From the NCBI RefSeq assembly GCF_009996845.1, contig NZ_JAACYS010000028.1, positions 1 to 32,848 of the forward strand: a stretch of DNA of 32,848 nt, given 5' to 3'. Each line of letters starts with the position of its first letter. The first letter of the stretch is position 1. A program made the translations under genes and the position numbers. The notes beneath the pieces are model-generated. The model was not told the DNA's origin and searched no databases. It saw nothing but the letters and a program-made list of their open reading frames with translations. Below are positions 15,851-25,594 of this stretch, in pieces. This DNA is from Pallidibacillus pasinlerensis (GTDB taxonomy: Bacteria; Bacillota; Bacilli; Bacillales; Caldibacillaceae).

Positions 15851-17857
15851 TTATGCAGATTTTCTTCTATTAAAGAAATAGATTCCACCTGCAACTACAA
15901 TTAAAATGATTCCCGCAAATAACACATTAAACATTGCTGTTGCAGTATTTGGTAGTTTTTTACCTGTTTCTGTTTCTTTTTCTTTATCCTTTTCTACTTC
16001 TTGTGATTGTTCGTTTTTATCAGATTTACCTTGGTTCTCGTTATCATCACCAGACTGTTCTTCATTGTTTGGTTCATCGTTTCCATGACCTGGTTGTTTA
16101 TTTTCTTCATCATTAGGTTCGTTATTTTCGTTTCCTTGATCTTTCTCAGATTCATCAAGTTTAGAAACATCCACAATACGACCTTCAATTTCCGTTGGGA
16201 TTCCCTCGCTACCTAGTCTTACAAGATGGTTACGGAAATTTTCCCAGTCTGATTGACCAAGATCAGTGACACGGTTCTCTTCAAAAGCTTTCTTAAACAT
16301 CTCATAACCGTCTCCACCCTGTGCTGTGAAGTAGTTTGTTGCTACTGTATATGTTTCGCCTTCTTTAATTTCTACGTAATTTCCATTTTCATCTAAGTAA
16401 TAAATTGCTACTACACGTTCACCTGCTGGTTTAGTTGAATCGAATTCAACTTTCCCTCCAGCAATATGTAAAAATCCACCAAATTCCCCTGGGTAAGCAT
16501 TAAAACTATGTTCAAAGGCTGCCTTTAATTCTGCACCTGTTACATCCATTACTGATAAAGTATTACCAAATGGTAAAACTGTAATTACCTCACCGACAGT
16601 AATTGGACCAGCATCGATTGGTGCACGAATACCGCCACCGTTTTGTAAAGCCATAATGACATCTTTATTATTTTCCTTACCATATTCTTTTGCTGCGTGT
16701 AACATACCGTCAGTAATTAAATTACCTAGAATAGTTTCACTATTGCGGACACTAATACCTTCTGTGTTACCTTCATCACCAGTACGAGGATTCTCAAGTG
16801 ATTTCTTCAATTCTACATCGATTTTCTCATTTGTTACTTCCTCTACTTTTTCTTTATAAGCTGCTAATAATTCAGCTGCATCAGGATCTTCTTCATAGCT
16901 ATTGATTTCAAGTAATTGTCCATTTGCTTCAATTACTTTTCCATATTCATCAAATACTACATCTAATAACCCTAATTTATTATTGTATTGTCCAGCTTGT
17001 ACTATTACAGTCGGCTCTTCTTTTCCTTCATCATCTATAATCACAGGCTCTGGTAATTCAGTATGGCTGTGACCTCCAACGATGACATCAATACCATCCA
17101 CATTTGTTGCCAGTAATAAATCGTTATCAACATTTGCATTGTCATTATAACCAATATGAGTAATAGCAATAATTTTATCGATACCCATATTTTCAAATTC
17201 TGCTACCATTTTCTTTGCTTCTTCAATATAATTTGTAAAAGTAATTAAATCAGGACTAGATATACTTGCTGTTTCTTCTGTTGTTAAACCAAAGATTCCT
17301 ACTTTTTCACCGTTTACTTCTTTAATAATTCCATTATAAATTTGTCCATTTTCAGGGCTTGCTGAAATTGATTTATTAAAGATTCCTGTAAATTTGTCAT
17401 CTTTAGAGAAATCTACGTTTGCACTAACAAATGGAAATTTCGCTCCCTTAATAAAATCAACTAATGCTTGATGTCCTTCTGGGCTTGAACCTAAATCAAA
17501 TTCATGGTTCCCAAATGTCATCGCATCATATTCCATTAAATTCATAAACTCAAGATCTGCTTGCCCTTGCTCTGTGTGAAAATATAAAGTTCCTGTAAAC
17601 ACATCTCCAGCATGCAAAAGTAAAGCATCAGGGTTTTGTTCTCTTATTTGTTTAACCGCTGTTACGGTCTTAGCAATATTATCCAAATGAGCATGTGTAT
17701 CATTATTGTGCATGATTGTTAATTCAAAAGTAGCTTCCTTATTTTCTGTTTCAGCTGAGGCAGTTGAAATCTTTGTGAAAGGAAGTGTGTAACTTGCAAG
17801 TAAAGTAGCTGCAGTTACCGTTGCAAAAAATGCATTCTTTAACTTTTTGAATCGCAT
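15851..17857 (-). CDS. secreted, LPXTG-anchored 5'-nucleotidase / UDP-sugar hydrolase
   Basis: A 668-residue extracellular enzyme. A signal peptide (MRFKKLKNAFFATVTAATLL, cut near ASA-ETE at about 35) leads to a metallophosphoesterase domain with dimetal ligands in HNNDTHAHL (about 50-58), HAGD (82-85), GNHEFDLG (116-123) and GGHSH. Then comes a 5'-nucleotidase C-terminal domain (substrate motif NGGGIR, and VATNYFTAQGGDGYEMF), an acidic Glu/Asn/Lys-rich linker of about 65 residues, and a sortase signal: LPNTA (about 635-639), a hydrophobic helix and RRKSA. It should be bound to the cell wall and release phosphate and nucleosides from nucleotides. Start ATG 17857 follows GGGAGGAAAAGAC. It lies near pst, but I see no PhoP boxes ahead of it. 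Confidence 0.92.
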   Translation of the reverse strand: MRFKKLKNAFFATVTAATLLASYTLPFTKISTASAETENKEATFELTIMHNNDTHAHLDNIAKTVTAVKQIREQNPDALLLHAGDVFTGTLYFHTEQGQADLEFMNLMEYDAMTFGNHEFDLGSSPEGHQALVDFIKGAKFPFVSANVDFSKDDKFTGIFNKSISASPENGQIYNGIIKEVNGEKVGIFGLTTEETASISSPDLITFTNYIEEAKKMVAEFENMGIDKIIAITHIGYNDNANVDNDLLLATNVDGIDVIVGGHSHTELPEPVIIDDEGKEEPTVIVQAGQYNNKLGLLDVVFDEYGKVIEANGQLLEINSYEEDPDAAELLAAYKEKVEEVTNEKIDVELKKSLENPRTGDEGNTEGISVRNSETILGNLITDGMLHAAKEYGKENNKDVIMALQNGGGIRAPIDAGPITVGEVITVLPFGNTLSVMDVTGAELKAAFEHSFNAYPGEFGGFLHIAGGKVEFDSTKPAGERVVAIYYLDENGNYVEIKEGETYTVATNYFTAQGGDGYEMFKKAFEENRVTDLGQSDWENFRNHLVRLGSEGIPTEIEGRIVDVSKLDESEKDQGNENNEPNDEENKQPGHGNDEPNNEEQSGDDNENQGKSDKNEQSQEVEKDKEKETETGKKLPNTATAMFNVLFAGIILIVVAGGIYFFNRRKSA

Positions 17858-18203
17858 GTCTTTTCCTCCCAAAATTTTTTGACCAAAACCTATTAAACTC
17901 ACTAAAAGACGGAAAAACTATAAGTATTTGTACTTAATAACGCATCTATCCCTCCTAGTAATTTCCTAAATTATTGACATACAAATTTTATATACCATAT
18001 TTATTGATGTATTAGTCTAGATGCTAGTAAAATTTTACCATATTATTACAAACACTCAAAAAATATAACATAAATTTTACATAATTCCTCAAAAACACAA
18101 AAAAGATTACCAAATTCGACATTGCACAGCTTTATCGTAAATATTTTTAAAACATTAAAGTAATTGGTTTAAAAATTAAGTAAAAAACAGTAATCTATAT
18201 AAT
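17858..18203. other. AT-rich intergenic region upstream of the nucleotidase gene
   Basis: About 345 bp, very AT-rich, holding the promoter of the nucleotidase gene somewhere on the minus strand. I find no convincing -35/-10 pair, riboswitch, open frame or tandem PhoP boxes. Confidence 0.55.
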
Positions 18204-18232
18204 AAAAAGAGACAAGCGTAATTTCACTTGCC
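18204..18232 (-). terminator. terminator overlapping the end of cydC
   Basis: GGCAAGTG and CGCTTGTC pair over eight positions (two G-T wobbles, loop of 6), followed on the minus strand by TCTTTTT. The left arm contains the last codons and the stop of cydC. Confidence 0.65.
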
Positions 18233-19981
18233 TAAATGAATAAGTTCTTTTTCTATTATTCCACTATCCATATTATACAATTTCCGATACCGTTCATTCA
18301 GTTGCATCAATTCATCATGTGTTCCTTCCATAATGATTTCACCATTTTCCAAGAAAATAATTTTGTCCATTTTCTCTAAAAGTACTAAGTGATGCGTAAT
18401 TAAGATAATCGTTTTTCCCGCTAATGATTCAAACATTGTGTTTAAAAGGTCCCGCTCCGTAATTGGATCCAAACCTACTGTCGGTTCATCTAAAATTACG
18501 ATTGGTGTATTTTTAAGCAGGATGCGAGCAAGAGCAATCCGTTGTCTTTCTCCACCTGAGAAACGCTCCCCGGATTCTTGCATTTGTGTTTGTAATCCCT
18601 TTGGTAATGAATAAATATATTTATCTAATTTTACCTTTTGAATGACTTCACGAATTTCGGCATCAGTCGCATCTGGCTTCCCTAACCGAATATTATTTTC
18701 AACCGTAGTAGAGAATAAATACGGTTTTTGGTTTAAAATGCTTACAAGATCAAATATCTGTTCACCATATTTTTCGGGGCTTTGATTTCCCAACGTTACT
18801 TTTCCTATTGTTGGAGTTAACGCACCTACTAACATTTCTATTAAAGTCGACTTACCTGCGCCACTTTTACCAAGAATGGCGATCTTCTCACCTTGAGATA
18901 TTGATAAATTTATATTTTTTAATGCGGCTAATTTACTACCTTCATAATAATATGTTACATGTTCTAATACTAATTCCGGATTTTTAGGTAACTCCCCAAT
19001 CTTTTCATCGTTTTGTTTTTGCGGCAAATAATTTTCAATCGTAGCAATCCGGTTCAATGATTCTTCATAAACAGGAATTTTCTCAAGCGCATCTGATGTT
19101 GGAATCATCCCCTCTAATATAGGGATTGTTACTAATGTAAAAGCTGCAATATACGCTGGTAATATATCCCCCTTCGCTGCCTCAAAACCAGCCCAAATAC
19201 CAACGAAAATTAAAATAAGACCAGCAATTACTTGTAATTGAAAAGTCCTTGCGTGAGTCCAGTTCGTCAACTTCTTCTCCAGCAGATTATTTTCCCTACT
19301 AATTTTCATAAATTGATTAACGAACTCCTTTTTTCTCCCACTAATAATCCAATCACTTGCCCCCATTACAGCATCACCAAATATTTGGTACAACTTATTC
19401 CGTTTCTGTTTTATTTCTACTTGTCTTTTCTTCAAAAAATATAGTGAAAATAATGGGTAAACAATGACAATAATGGTTAAGCAGATGAAGATCCATAATG
19501 CAAAACGCCAATCAAAAATCGCTAACAATGAGCAGGAGAAAAACATTAAAAATAGAGCAACGACCGTTGGAAAAATAGTACGAATATACGTATCCTGTAA
19601 ATGTTCAATATCATCTGCAAGGGTGCCAACTAAATCACCGGTTTGAAATCGGGAACGGATAAATAAAGCTTGTGGCTCTAACACGTCGTAAAGCTTAACC
19701 CGCATTTCGGATAAAATTTTTAAAACTGTATTATGCCCAAAAAGTCGCTCCAAATAACGGACGACCGGTCTTGCAATTCCAAAGGCCCTTACACCAACAA
19801 TAGGAATATATAATAACAAAATATTCCATGGCATTTCCGCAGCCCTCGTAATTAAATAACCGGAAGTAAATTGCAAGGCACCTGCTGTTAAAAAAGTTAA
19901 TACTCCTAGGAAAATCGTAAAAAACATTAACCACTTATATTGTTTTATATAGGGGCGTATATAACGACTAAAATACCTCAA
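18224..19981 (-). CDS. cydC: thiol reductant ABC exporter subunit CydC
   Basis: A 585-residue fused membrane/ATPase half-transporter. The first 310 residues hold six helices with GYLITRAAEMPWNILLLYIPIV and RPVVRYLERLFGHN, typical of CydC. The ATPase half has GKSGAGKS (Walker A), FSGGERQR (signature) and IVILDEPTVGLD (Walker B). With CydD it exports cysteine/glutathione and supports heme insertion into cytochrome bd. I use the TTG at 19981 (LRYFSRYIRPY), eight bases after GGGGGG; the ATG 8 codons upstream sits before that site. It overlaps cydD by 14 bases. In B. subtilis naming this second subunit is called cydD. Confidence 0.92.
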   Translation of the reverse strand: MRYFSRYIRPYIKQYKWLMFFTIFLGVLTFLTAGALQFTSGYLITRAAEMPWNILLLYIPIVGVRAFGIARPVVRYLERLFGHNTVLKILSEMRVKLYDVLEPQALFIRSRFQTGDLVGTLADDIEHLQDTYIRTIFPTVVALFLMFFSCSLLAIFDWRFALWIFICLTIIVIVYPLFSLYFLKKRQVEIKQKRNKLYQIFGDAVMGASDWIISGRKKEFVNQFMKISRENNLLEKKLTNWTHARTFQLQVIAGLILIFVGIWAGFEAAKGDILPAYIAAFTLVTIPILEGMIPTSDALEKIPVYEESLNRIATIENYLPQKQNDEKIGELPKNPELVLEHVTYYYEGSKLAALKNINLSISQGEKIAILGKSGAGKSTLIEMLVGALTPTIGKVTLGNQSPEKYGEQIFDLVSILNQKPYLFSTTVENNIRLGKPDATDAEIREVIQKVKLDKYIYSLPKGLQTQMQESGERFSGGERQRIALARILLKNTPIVILDEPTVGLDPITERDLLNTMFESLAGKTIILITHHLVLLEKMDKIIFLENGEIIMEGTHDELMQLNERYRKLYNMDSGIIEKELIHLGK

Positions 19982-21704
19982 ATTTTGTCCCCCCTCTATG
20001 AGCATGGACTAACTTAGCGAACATTCCATTCTTCTGCATTAATTCCGCTGGTGTTCCGCTTTCTATTAATCTACCATCGTCCATAACTAGACAATAATCC
20101 ATTTCATTCATCCAATGAAGGCGATGGGTTGCAAAAAAGACGAGCTTATTTTCTAGTAGAGGTAACATCATTTCTTTTATTTCAAATTCAGTTTCGATAT
20201 CTAAATGAGCGGTCGGTTCATCAAACAACAATATTGGCCTCTCCGTTAATAAACTTCTTGCTAAAGCAATCCGTTGTTCCTCACCACCACTTAATGTCCT
20301 GCCACCTTGACCAATTTTTTCATCTAAACCCGCCGGAAAACTTGCAATAAGATCAGAAAGTCCTGTTTTTCGAATAACCTCTACAATATCGTCCCTCGAT
20401 GCGTCTGGCTTATACCAAGCAATATTTTCAGCAACCGTTCCAGAAAAAATATACGGATGTTGTGGAATGTACGTAATTTGCTTTTGCCAACTTTCGATTG
20501 AAAAATGTGGAATTTGCTTACCGTTTACAGTAATTTCCCCATTTGATAATTTTAAAAATCCGGATAACAGTTCAATTAACGTTGATTTACCTGAACCTGA
20601 TAAACCAATAATGCCAACCTTTTGATAGCCTTTTACGTGAAAACTAACATCTTGTAAATATAGTCGATTTTCCTCATCACTAACCTTTTCTAAATTCTTT
20701 ACACTTAGTTCGCTATTTTTATCCCATTGTGGAAGCTTAATCTGTTTATTTGCATCCACTTCGTTTTTCATCTCTAATAATTGATGAATCTTTTTACCCG
20801 CTTCTTTTCCATCCATCGTTGCATGGTAGTCATTTCCTAGTTCACGCACCGGTGTGAAATATTCAGGAGCTAAAATAAGAACCGTTAATGCTGGTAAAAA
20901 ATCGACAGATCCATTTATGAGTCGAATCCCTAATTCTACCGCCACAACGGCAACAGAAAGACTAGAAAAAAATTCCAGAGCAAATCCAGATAAAAACGCG
21001 ACCCGCAATGTTCGAATTGTAGAAATTCGATACTTATGACTTACGTTATATATTGCTTGACGATGTCCTTTACTTCGTCCTAAAAACTTTAATGTTAAAA
21101 GTCCCCGTAACGAATCGACAAAATGACTCGCTAACAGTAAGTAATTTGCCCATTTGGCATCTTTTTTATTTTTTGCAACTATACCTAGAAGAATTAAAAA
21201 GGCTATTAATATTGGCATAACGACTAAGAGAATAATGGCTGAAGCGATATCTAAAGTAAATACATAGATTAAAAGAAGTGCAGGAATAAACAAACTTGCT
21301 AAAAATCGTGGAATAAACAATTCTAAATAAGTTCGGAAGCTCGCAATCCCTTCTAAACATAAAGTAATGAATTGACCAGATCCTTTTTTACTAATAACAT
21401 TTGGGCCGAGAAGAAAAATTTTTTCGACTAATTGTTGTTGCATCTCTTCAGCTGTTTGATCAGCAAATTTATATGCAATTCGGGATTTTAACCAAACTAG
21501 AAAATGGCGTATAATGACCGCTACGAAAAAGATGAAAAAGTATGAAAGGGCAATCGCCCACGGAGCCCTTTCATACATTGCAATAATTGCTTTTGCAAGG
21601 TAAAGCGATTGGACAATTATCGCAATTGCTTGTAAAAATGTTAATATCCCAATTGTCATCATTGTTTTTTTTCCATTTTTATATTGGAATAGTCGCTTAT
21701 CCAT
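19968..21704 (-). CDS. cydD: thiol reductant ABC exporter subunit CydD
   Basis: A 578-residue fused half-transporter, partner of CydC. Six membrane helices in the first 310 residues, including the CydD-type LKSRIAYKFADQTAEEMQ and the KFLGRSKGHRQAIY segment, then an ATPase domain with GLSGSGKS, LSGGEEQRIALAR (Gln-Glu variant of the signature) and ILLFDEPTAHLD. The first base of its ATG is the last base of the cydB TGA stop (TGATG), so translation is coupled. It belongs to the operon cydA-cydB-cydD-cydC. B. subtilis calls this first subunit cydC; I follow the E. coli-based naming. Confidence 0.92.
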   Translation of the reverse strand: MDKRLFQYKNGKKTMMTIGILTFLQAIAIIVQSLYLAKAIIAMYERAPWAIALSYFFIFFVAVIIRHFLVWLKSRIAYKFADQTAEEMQQQLVEKIFLLGPNVISKKGSGQFITLCLEGIASFRTYLELFIPRFLASLFIPALLLIYVFTLDIASAIILLVVMPILIAFLILLGIVAKNKKDAKWANYLLLASHFVDSLRGLLTLKFLGRSKGHRQAIYNVSHKYRISTIRTLRVAFLSGFALEFFSSLSVAVVAVELGIRLINGSVDFLPALTVLILAPEYFTPVRELGNDYHATMDGKEAGKKIHQLLEMKNEVDANKQIKLPQWDKNSELSVKNLEKVSDEENRLYLQDVSFHVKGYQKVGIIGLSGSGKSTLIELLSGFLKLSNGEITVNGKQIPHFSIESWQKQITYIPQHPYIFSGTVAENIAWYKPDASRDDIVEVIRKTGLSDLIASFPAGLDEKIGQGGRTLSGGEEQRIALARSLLTERPILLFDEPTAHLDIETEFEIKEMMLPLLENKLVFFATHRLHWMNEMDYCLVMDDGRLIESGTPAELMQKNGMFAKLVHAHRGGTKFEVF

Positions 21705-22720
21705 CAGTACTCTAAATGCTCCTTATGGGATACTCGTTTTCTAAAGACGTAGTAACTCCAAATCGTATAGGCAAGGACAATCGGTACCATTGTTAAAGCA
21801 ACAATCGTCATGACTTTCAATGAATATGCACCTGATGCCGCCTCATAAATTGTCATATTGTTTGCTATATCTGTTGTGCTGATCATTACATTTGGGAAAA
21901 GAATTGTAAAAATAGATGCTGTAACAAGAATTAGTACTAATCCTGTTGATGTAAAGCTAAGCCCTTCCTTTTTTCCTTTAATTAACGGATATAACGCTAA
22001 GTAAACTACAATAACGAGAGCATAAATTGTAATATTAATTACTGCATGTTTTGTAAATGCATTTGTGTACATACCAGTGAGTGCTACGAATAAGAGAATT
22101 AGAACCCCTGTAAACCAATAAATCTTCAAGGCTTGTGTTCTCGCGCGTTCCCGTAATTCTCCTTCTGTTTTCATCGTTATAAAGTTTAATCCATGTAAAT
22201 AACATAGTGCTGCAAATGTAACGCCACCAACCAATGTGTAAACATTCACAATATCACCAAAAAAGCTTGCATGCATATTCATATCAGCATCAATCGGTAA
22301 TCCTTTAATCAAACCAGAAAATAGTACGCCTACTAAAAACGGTGGGAGTAAACTTCCTAGGAAAATCGCCCAATCCCAAGTACCTTTCCATTTTTTCTCA
22401 TCATGCTTACTCCGATATTCAAAGGATACTCCCCTTGCAATTAAAGCTAGTAACAATAGAACGAAAGCTAGATAATAACCGCTGAATAGTGTAGCATACC
22501 AATGAGGAAAGGCAGCAAACATAGCTCCCCCTGCAGTTAGTAGCCAAACTTCATTCGCGTCCCAGTGTGGTCCAATTGTATTTATTAAAACCCGACGTTC
22601 TGTTTCACCTTTAGCTAAAAATTTCACTCCCATACCAACACCAAAATCAAAACCTTCAAGAAAGACAAATCCTATCCAAAGAACAGCAATTAATAAAAAC
22701 CATAATTCACTTAGTTCCAT
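21704..22720 (-). CDS. cydB: cytochrome bd ubiquinol/menaquinol oxidase subunit II
   Basis: A 338-residue membrane protein with about eight to nine helices. Family features: WFLLIAVLWIGFVFLEGFDFGVG at the start, HWDANEVWLLTAGGAMFAAFP, ARGVSFEYR, and the C-terminal YTIWSYYVFRKRV. CydB packs against CydA and stabilises the heme-bearing oxidase; the complex reduces oxygen to water with quinol electrons at low oxygen. Its ATG overlaps the cydA stop by one base (TAATG). Confidence 0.96.
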   Translation of the reverse strand: MELSELWFLLIAVLWIGFVFLEGFDFGVGMGVKFLAKGETERRVLINTIGPHWDANEVWLLTAGGAMFAAFPHWYATLFSGYYLAFVLLLLALIARGVSFEYRSKHDEKKWKGTWDWAIFLGSLLPPFLVGVLFSGLIKGLPIDADMNMHASFFGDIVNVYTLVGGVTFAALCYLHGLNFITMKTEGELRERARTQALKIYWFTGVLILLFVALTGMYTNAFTKHAVINITIYALVIVVYLALYPLIKGKKEGLSFTSTGLVLILVTASIFTILFPNVMISTTDIANNMTIYEAASGAYSLKVMTIVALTMVPIVLAYTIWSYYVFRKRVSHKEHLEY

Positions 22721-24120
22721 TAGTAGGCACCCCCTGCTTTAGCATCAAATGGATCTGATGCCGTAACATCTCCTTTAATCTTTTCATATGGTCCTTGCTT
22801 TATAGCTTTTACCATTAAGAAAACCATTGCTGCTAATAGTAAGGTGAAGATAAGACTGAAGGCTATTAAGGAAAACAGTATTTCGTTTGCAGTCACATTT
22901 GGTGATAAACCACTTTCCGTCGTCATTAAACCTTGAACAATCCATGGTTGTCTTCCCATTTCAGACATAATCCAACCACTGGCATTAGCTATATGTGGCA
23001 ATAGAATGGAAGGCACTAAAGCATATTTTAAGAATCGGGCACTATCAACTAATTTACTTCGCCATTGTAAAATTAAAGCAATCAGGCTAAACAGAATCAT
23101 TAATCCTCCTGCTGCAACCATGATACGGAAACTCCAAAATGTTGTTTTTACAGGCGGTGTATAGTCCCCTTCACCATAAAGCTGTTCATATTCAGCTTGA
23201 ATCGTATTCATTCCTTTTACTTCACCAGAAAACTCGTTATATGATAAGTAACTTAACAAATATGGAATATCGATGGACCACTTATTTTCTCTATTTTCCG
23301 TATCAATTCCTGCAATTACTGTCCACGGTGCCGGATCTCCACTATCTTCCCAAAGTCCTTCTGCAGCAGCCATTTTCATTGGTTGCGCTTCAACTAAATA
23401 TTGAGACTGAGAATGCCCTGAGAAGGCTAAACCTACTGTTGCAATAAGCCCGAAAATTAACCCCAAATTCATGGAACGTTTAAAGAAATCAACATCTTGC
23501 TTTTTAATTAATTTCCAAGCAGACACACCAGCAATTAAAAATGCAGCGGTACATAAACTAGCAAATAGTGTGTGAGGGTATGCAACTAACAATTTTGGAT
23601 TTGTAATTACTGCAAAAAAGTCATTCATTTCTGCCCGACCGTTAGCAATTTGATAGCCAACTGGATTTTGCATGAAGGAGTTTGCAGCTAAAATCCATAG
23701 AGCAGATATTGCTGTACCAAATGAAACTAACCAGATACAGAGTAAATGGACTCCTTTAGATAAACGGTTCCACCCGAAAATCCATAAACCGATAAATGTG
23801 GATTCTAAGAAGAAGGCAAGTAATGCTTCAATCGCTAATGGAGCACCGAATACATCTCCTACGAAACGGGAATAATCCGACCAGTTCATTCCAAACTGGA
23901 ATTCTTGGATAATACCAGTCACAACTCCAACTGCGAAGACAATCAGAAACAATTTCCCCCAAAACTTTGCCATATTTTTGTAAACTTCTTGTTTTTTCAT
24001 CACATAGAGAGTTTCCATTACAGCAACAAAAAACGCTAAACCAATCGACAATGGAACAAAAATAAAGTGATACACAGTCGTGATCCCGAACTGTAAACGT
24101 CCGAGTAAAAGCTCATCCAT
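22720..24120 (-). CDS. cydA: cytochrome bd oxidase subunit I
   Basis: A 466-residue, nine-helix heme protein. RLQFGITTVYHFIFVPLSIG places a heme b595 His at 18; the b558/d region includes GMNWSDYSRFVGDVFGAPLAIEALLAFFLEST, and MSEMGRQPWIVQGLMTT is the strongly conserved GRQPW motif near the second b558 ligand. The quinol loop (about 250-325) is short, as in Bacillus/Geobacillus-type enzymes. It oxidises menaquinol at the membrane and does not pump protons. First gene of cydABDC; the leader contains a Rex-like operator, so control by NADH/NAD+ is likely. Start ATG 24120 follows GGAGGGAGGAA. Confidence 0.96.
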   Translation of the reverse strand: MDELLLGRLQFGITTVYHFIFVPLSIGLAFFVAVMETLYVMKKQEVYKNMAKFWGKLFLIVFAVGVVTGIIQEFQFGMNWSDYSRFVGDVFGAPLAIEALLAFFLESTFIGLWIFGWNRLSKGVHLLCIWLVSFGTAISALWILAANSFMQNPVGYQIANGRAEMNDFFAVITNPKLLVAYPHTLFASLCTAAFLIAGVSAWKLIKKQDVDFFKRSMNLGLIFGLIATVGLAFSGHSQSQYLVEAQPMKMAAAEGLWEDSGDPAPWTVIAGIDTENRENKWSIDIPYLLSYLSYNEFSGEVKGMNTIQAEYEQLYGEGDYTPPVKTTFWSFRIMVAAGGLMILFSLIALILQWRSKLVDSARFLKYALVPSILLPHIANASGWIMSEMGRQPWIVQGLMTTESGLSPNVTANEILFSLIAFSLIFTLLLAAMVFLMVKAIKQGPYEKIKGDVTASDPFDAKAGGAY

Positions 24121-24255
24121 TTAAGTTCCTCCCTCCAATTTTTATTCATTTTCCCTTCACTTTTATAATAATCATTTTCACTATTCAGATAGTGGATAAC
24201 TTTCGAAGAGATAACGAAAAAACTGTTAAAATGTTCATTATATTTTGTGAACGTT

Positions 24256-24273
24256 TTGTGATATGTTTCACTT
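24256..24273 (-). promoter_or_regulatory. Rex-like operator upstream of cydA
   Basis: The plus strand reads TTGTGATATGTTTCACTT, close to the Rex consensus TTGTGAA-N4-TTCACAA (two mismatches at the right end). A further TTGTGAACG lies at 24245-24253. A TATAAT on the minus strand at 24242-24237 is a likely -10, which puts the operator over the -35 region. Rex control of cydABCD is established in B. subtilis. Confidence 0.65.
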
Positions 24274-24392
24274 TTATTAACACATTCAACAAATATTCAC
24301 ATTCATCAAAAATTACGTTCTCAATATCCATTTATTATTCATAATCAAACTAGGCAAAAAAAAAAGAACTTAAAACGTTAATTATGCAAAAG

Positions 24393-24417
24393 AAAAAGGA
24401 CCGCCCATTGACGGTCC
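24393..24417 (-). terminator. terminator after the MBL-fold hydrolase gene
   Basis: GGACCG and CGGTCC (6-bp stem, loop of 8) are followed on the minus strand by TTTTTCTTTT, about 40 bp past the stop. A perfect 14-bp palindrome (ATGAACATGTTCAT, 24442-24455) lies between the stop and this hairpin. Confidence 0.8.
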
Positions 24418-24457
24418 CGCAAGTTATTATTTTTAAATAATATGAACATGTTCATTA

Positions 24458-25387
24458 TTAAGTTGCCTTAAAAGTATATACACCGTTTTGTTCATAACGG
24501 CGTACTATTCCCCGTTCTTCCAAATATATCAACCTTGTTAGAGAGGCCATAAATGGACTTGCTAAATATTTCTGCTTTACTACGCCGTATACTTCAAGCG
24601 TAACTTCGAGAGCTGTTTTTGCCTCATCTTTTACGATTTTGTATATTTGCTCTAACCGCTTTTCGTGACCATCTTTTATCTCAAGGACACGGTCTTTAAA
24701 ATTATTAATCGGTTCTCCATGTCCTGTTAATGCAAAATCCGTTGAATATTGTAAAATGCGATCAATGGAATCTAAATAATATTGTAATGCATTAAATTCT
24801 TCCCCTTCCCATAAACCAATTACGGGTGATATTTCGCGTAACACGTGATCACCAGCAAACATTAACTTTTTTTCTCGATTATAAAAACAAAAATGATCAT
24901 AAGAATGACCCGGTGTCCATATTGTTTCATACCACTCATTACCAATTTTAACTTTCTCACCTAATTCAAATAATGTATCAGGTTCAAATTGATAAATATT
25001 TGACCAATCTAGTCGTTTCGGTACGTCTGTTACCCCATGACTTTTAAGTAACCGTGTCATTCGTTTTTCAAAATCAGGGTGGCGATGTTTTTCCATTTCA
25101 CCTAAACCGATTTTCGATACAATAATTGGAACTCCTTTATTTTGAAACCATTTTGCTAAGCCAATATGATCTTGATGAACATGCGTTAATACAACCTTTT
25201 CAACGTCAATTCCAGAATCGAGTACTTTCTGCCACGTCTCAATTGCCTGTTGTGAATAGACACCTGTATCGATTATCGTATACCCATTCTCACCTTTAAC
25301 TAGGTAACAATTTGTTGCACCCATACCTCCCCGATATTGGACAACTAACAAGTATATCCCTTCAGTAACCTTTGTTAACACAATCAT
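24458..25387 (-). CDS. metallo-beta-lactamase-fold hydrolase
   Basis: A 309-residue soluble protein with the complete dimetal set of the fold: HVHQDH (His69, His71, Asp73, His74), His161 (TPGHSYDH), Asp180 (FAGDH) and His223 (LTGHGEP). After the hydrolase domain a helical tail of about 75 residues (KRLEQIYKIVKDEAKTALEV to the end) resembles the winged-helix tail of LACTB2-like enzymes. Family members hydrolyse thioesters, lactones or phosphoesters; the substrate here cannot be told. The start is uncertain: ATG 25387 lies only two bases after AAAGGGG, while the in-frame GTG at 25381 has an eight-base spacer and may be the true start. It is a single-gene unit, divergent from the SAM-riboswitch promoter. 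Confidence 0.88.
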   Translation of the reverse strand: MIVLTKVTEGIYLLVVQYRGGMGATNCYLVKGENGYTIIDTGVYSQQAIETWQKVLDSGIDVEKVVLTHVHQDHIGLAKWFQNKGVPIIVSKIGLGEMEKHRHPDFEKRMTRLLKSHGVTDVPKRLDWSNIYQFEPDTLFELGEKVKIGNEWYETIWTPGHSYDHFCFYNREKKLMFAGDHVLREISPVIGLWEGEEFNALQYYLDSIDRILQYSTDFALTGHGEPINNFKDRVLEIKDGHEKRLEQIYKIVKDEAKTALEVTLEVYGVVKQKYLASPFMASLTRLIYLEERGIVRRYEQNGVYTFKAT

Positions 25388-25543
25388 TTCCCCTTTGTTT
25401 GACTAAATCTATTTTTCTTTATACAAATACTTTTTCTCCATAGTTTTATTTAAAACGATTCAATCCTTCGTTACAAATTTTTTGATTACTTTTACTGAAA
25501 ACCAAAATTATTGTTCTTAATTTTACTAAAGATTGGAAAAATG

Positions 25544-25572
25544 TTGACATTACGAAAGATTCATAGTATGTT
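25544..25572 (+). promoter_or_regulatory. sigma-A promoter for the S-box transcript
   Basis: TTGACA (25544-25549), a 17-base spacer and TATGTT (25567-25572), 23 bp ahead of the riboswitch aptamer. Confidence 0.8.
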
Positions 25573-25594
25573 AGTTTTAAATTAAATAGTGAAT

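Noticed and set aside
14879-17857. Kinase and nucleotidase as members of the pst operon
   Set aside because: They lie upstream of the pst promoter with a 440-bp gap to pstS, and the nucleotidase has its own terminator; only the common orientation links them.
17858-18203. PhoP boxes upstream of the 5'-nucleotidase gene
   Set aside because: Single TTTACA-like hexamers occur but no tandem pair with 11-bp spacing.
24442-24455. Perfect 14-bp palindrome ATGAACATGTTCAT, with the 11-mer ATGTTCATTAT repeated at 24231
   Set aside because: It lies just past a stop codon and before a terminator, with no promoter near it; in DNA this AT-rich it may be chance.
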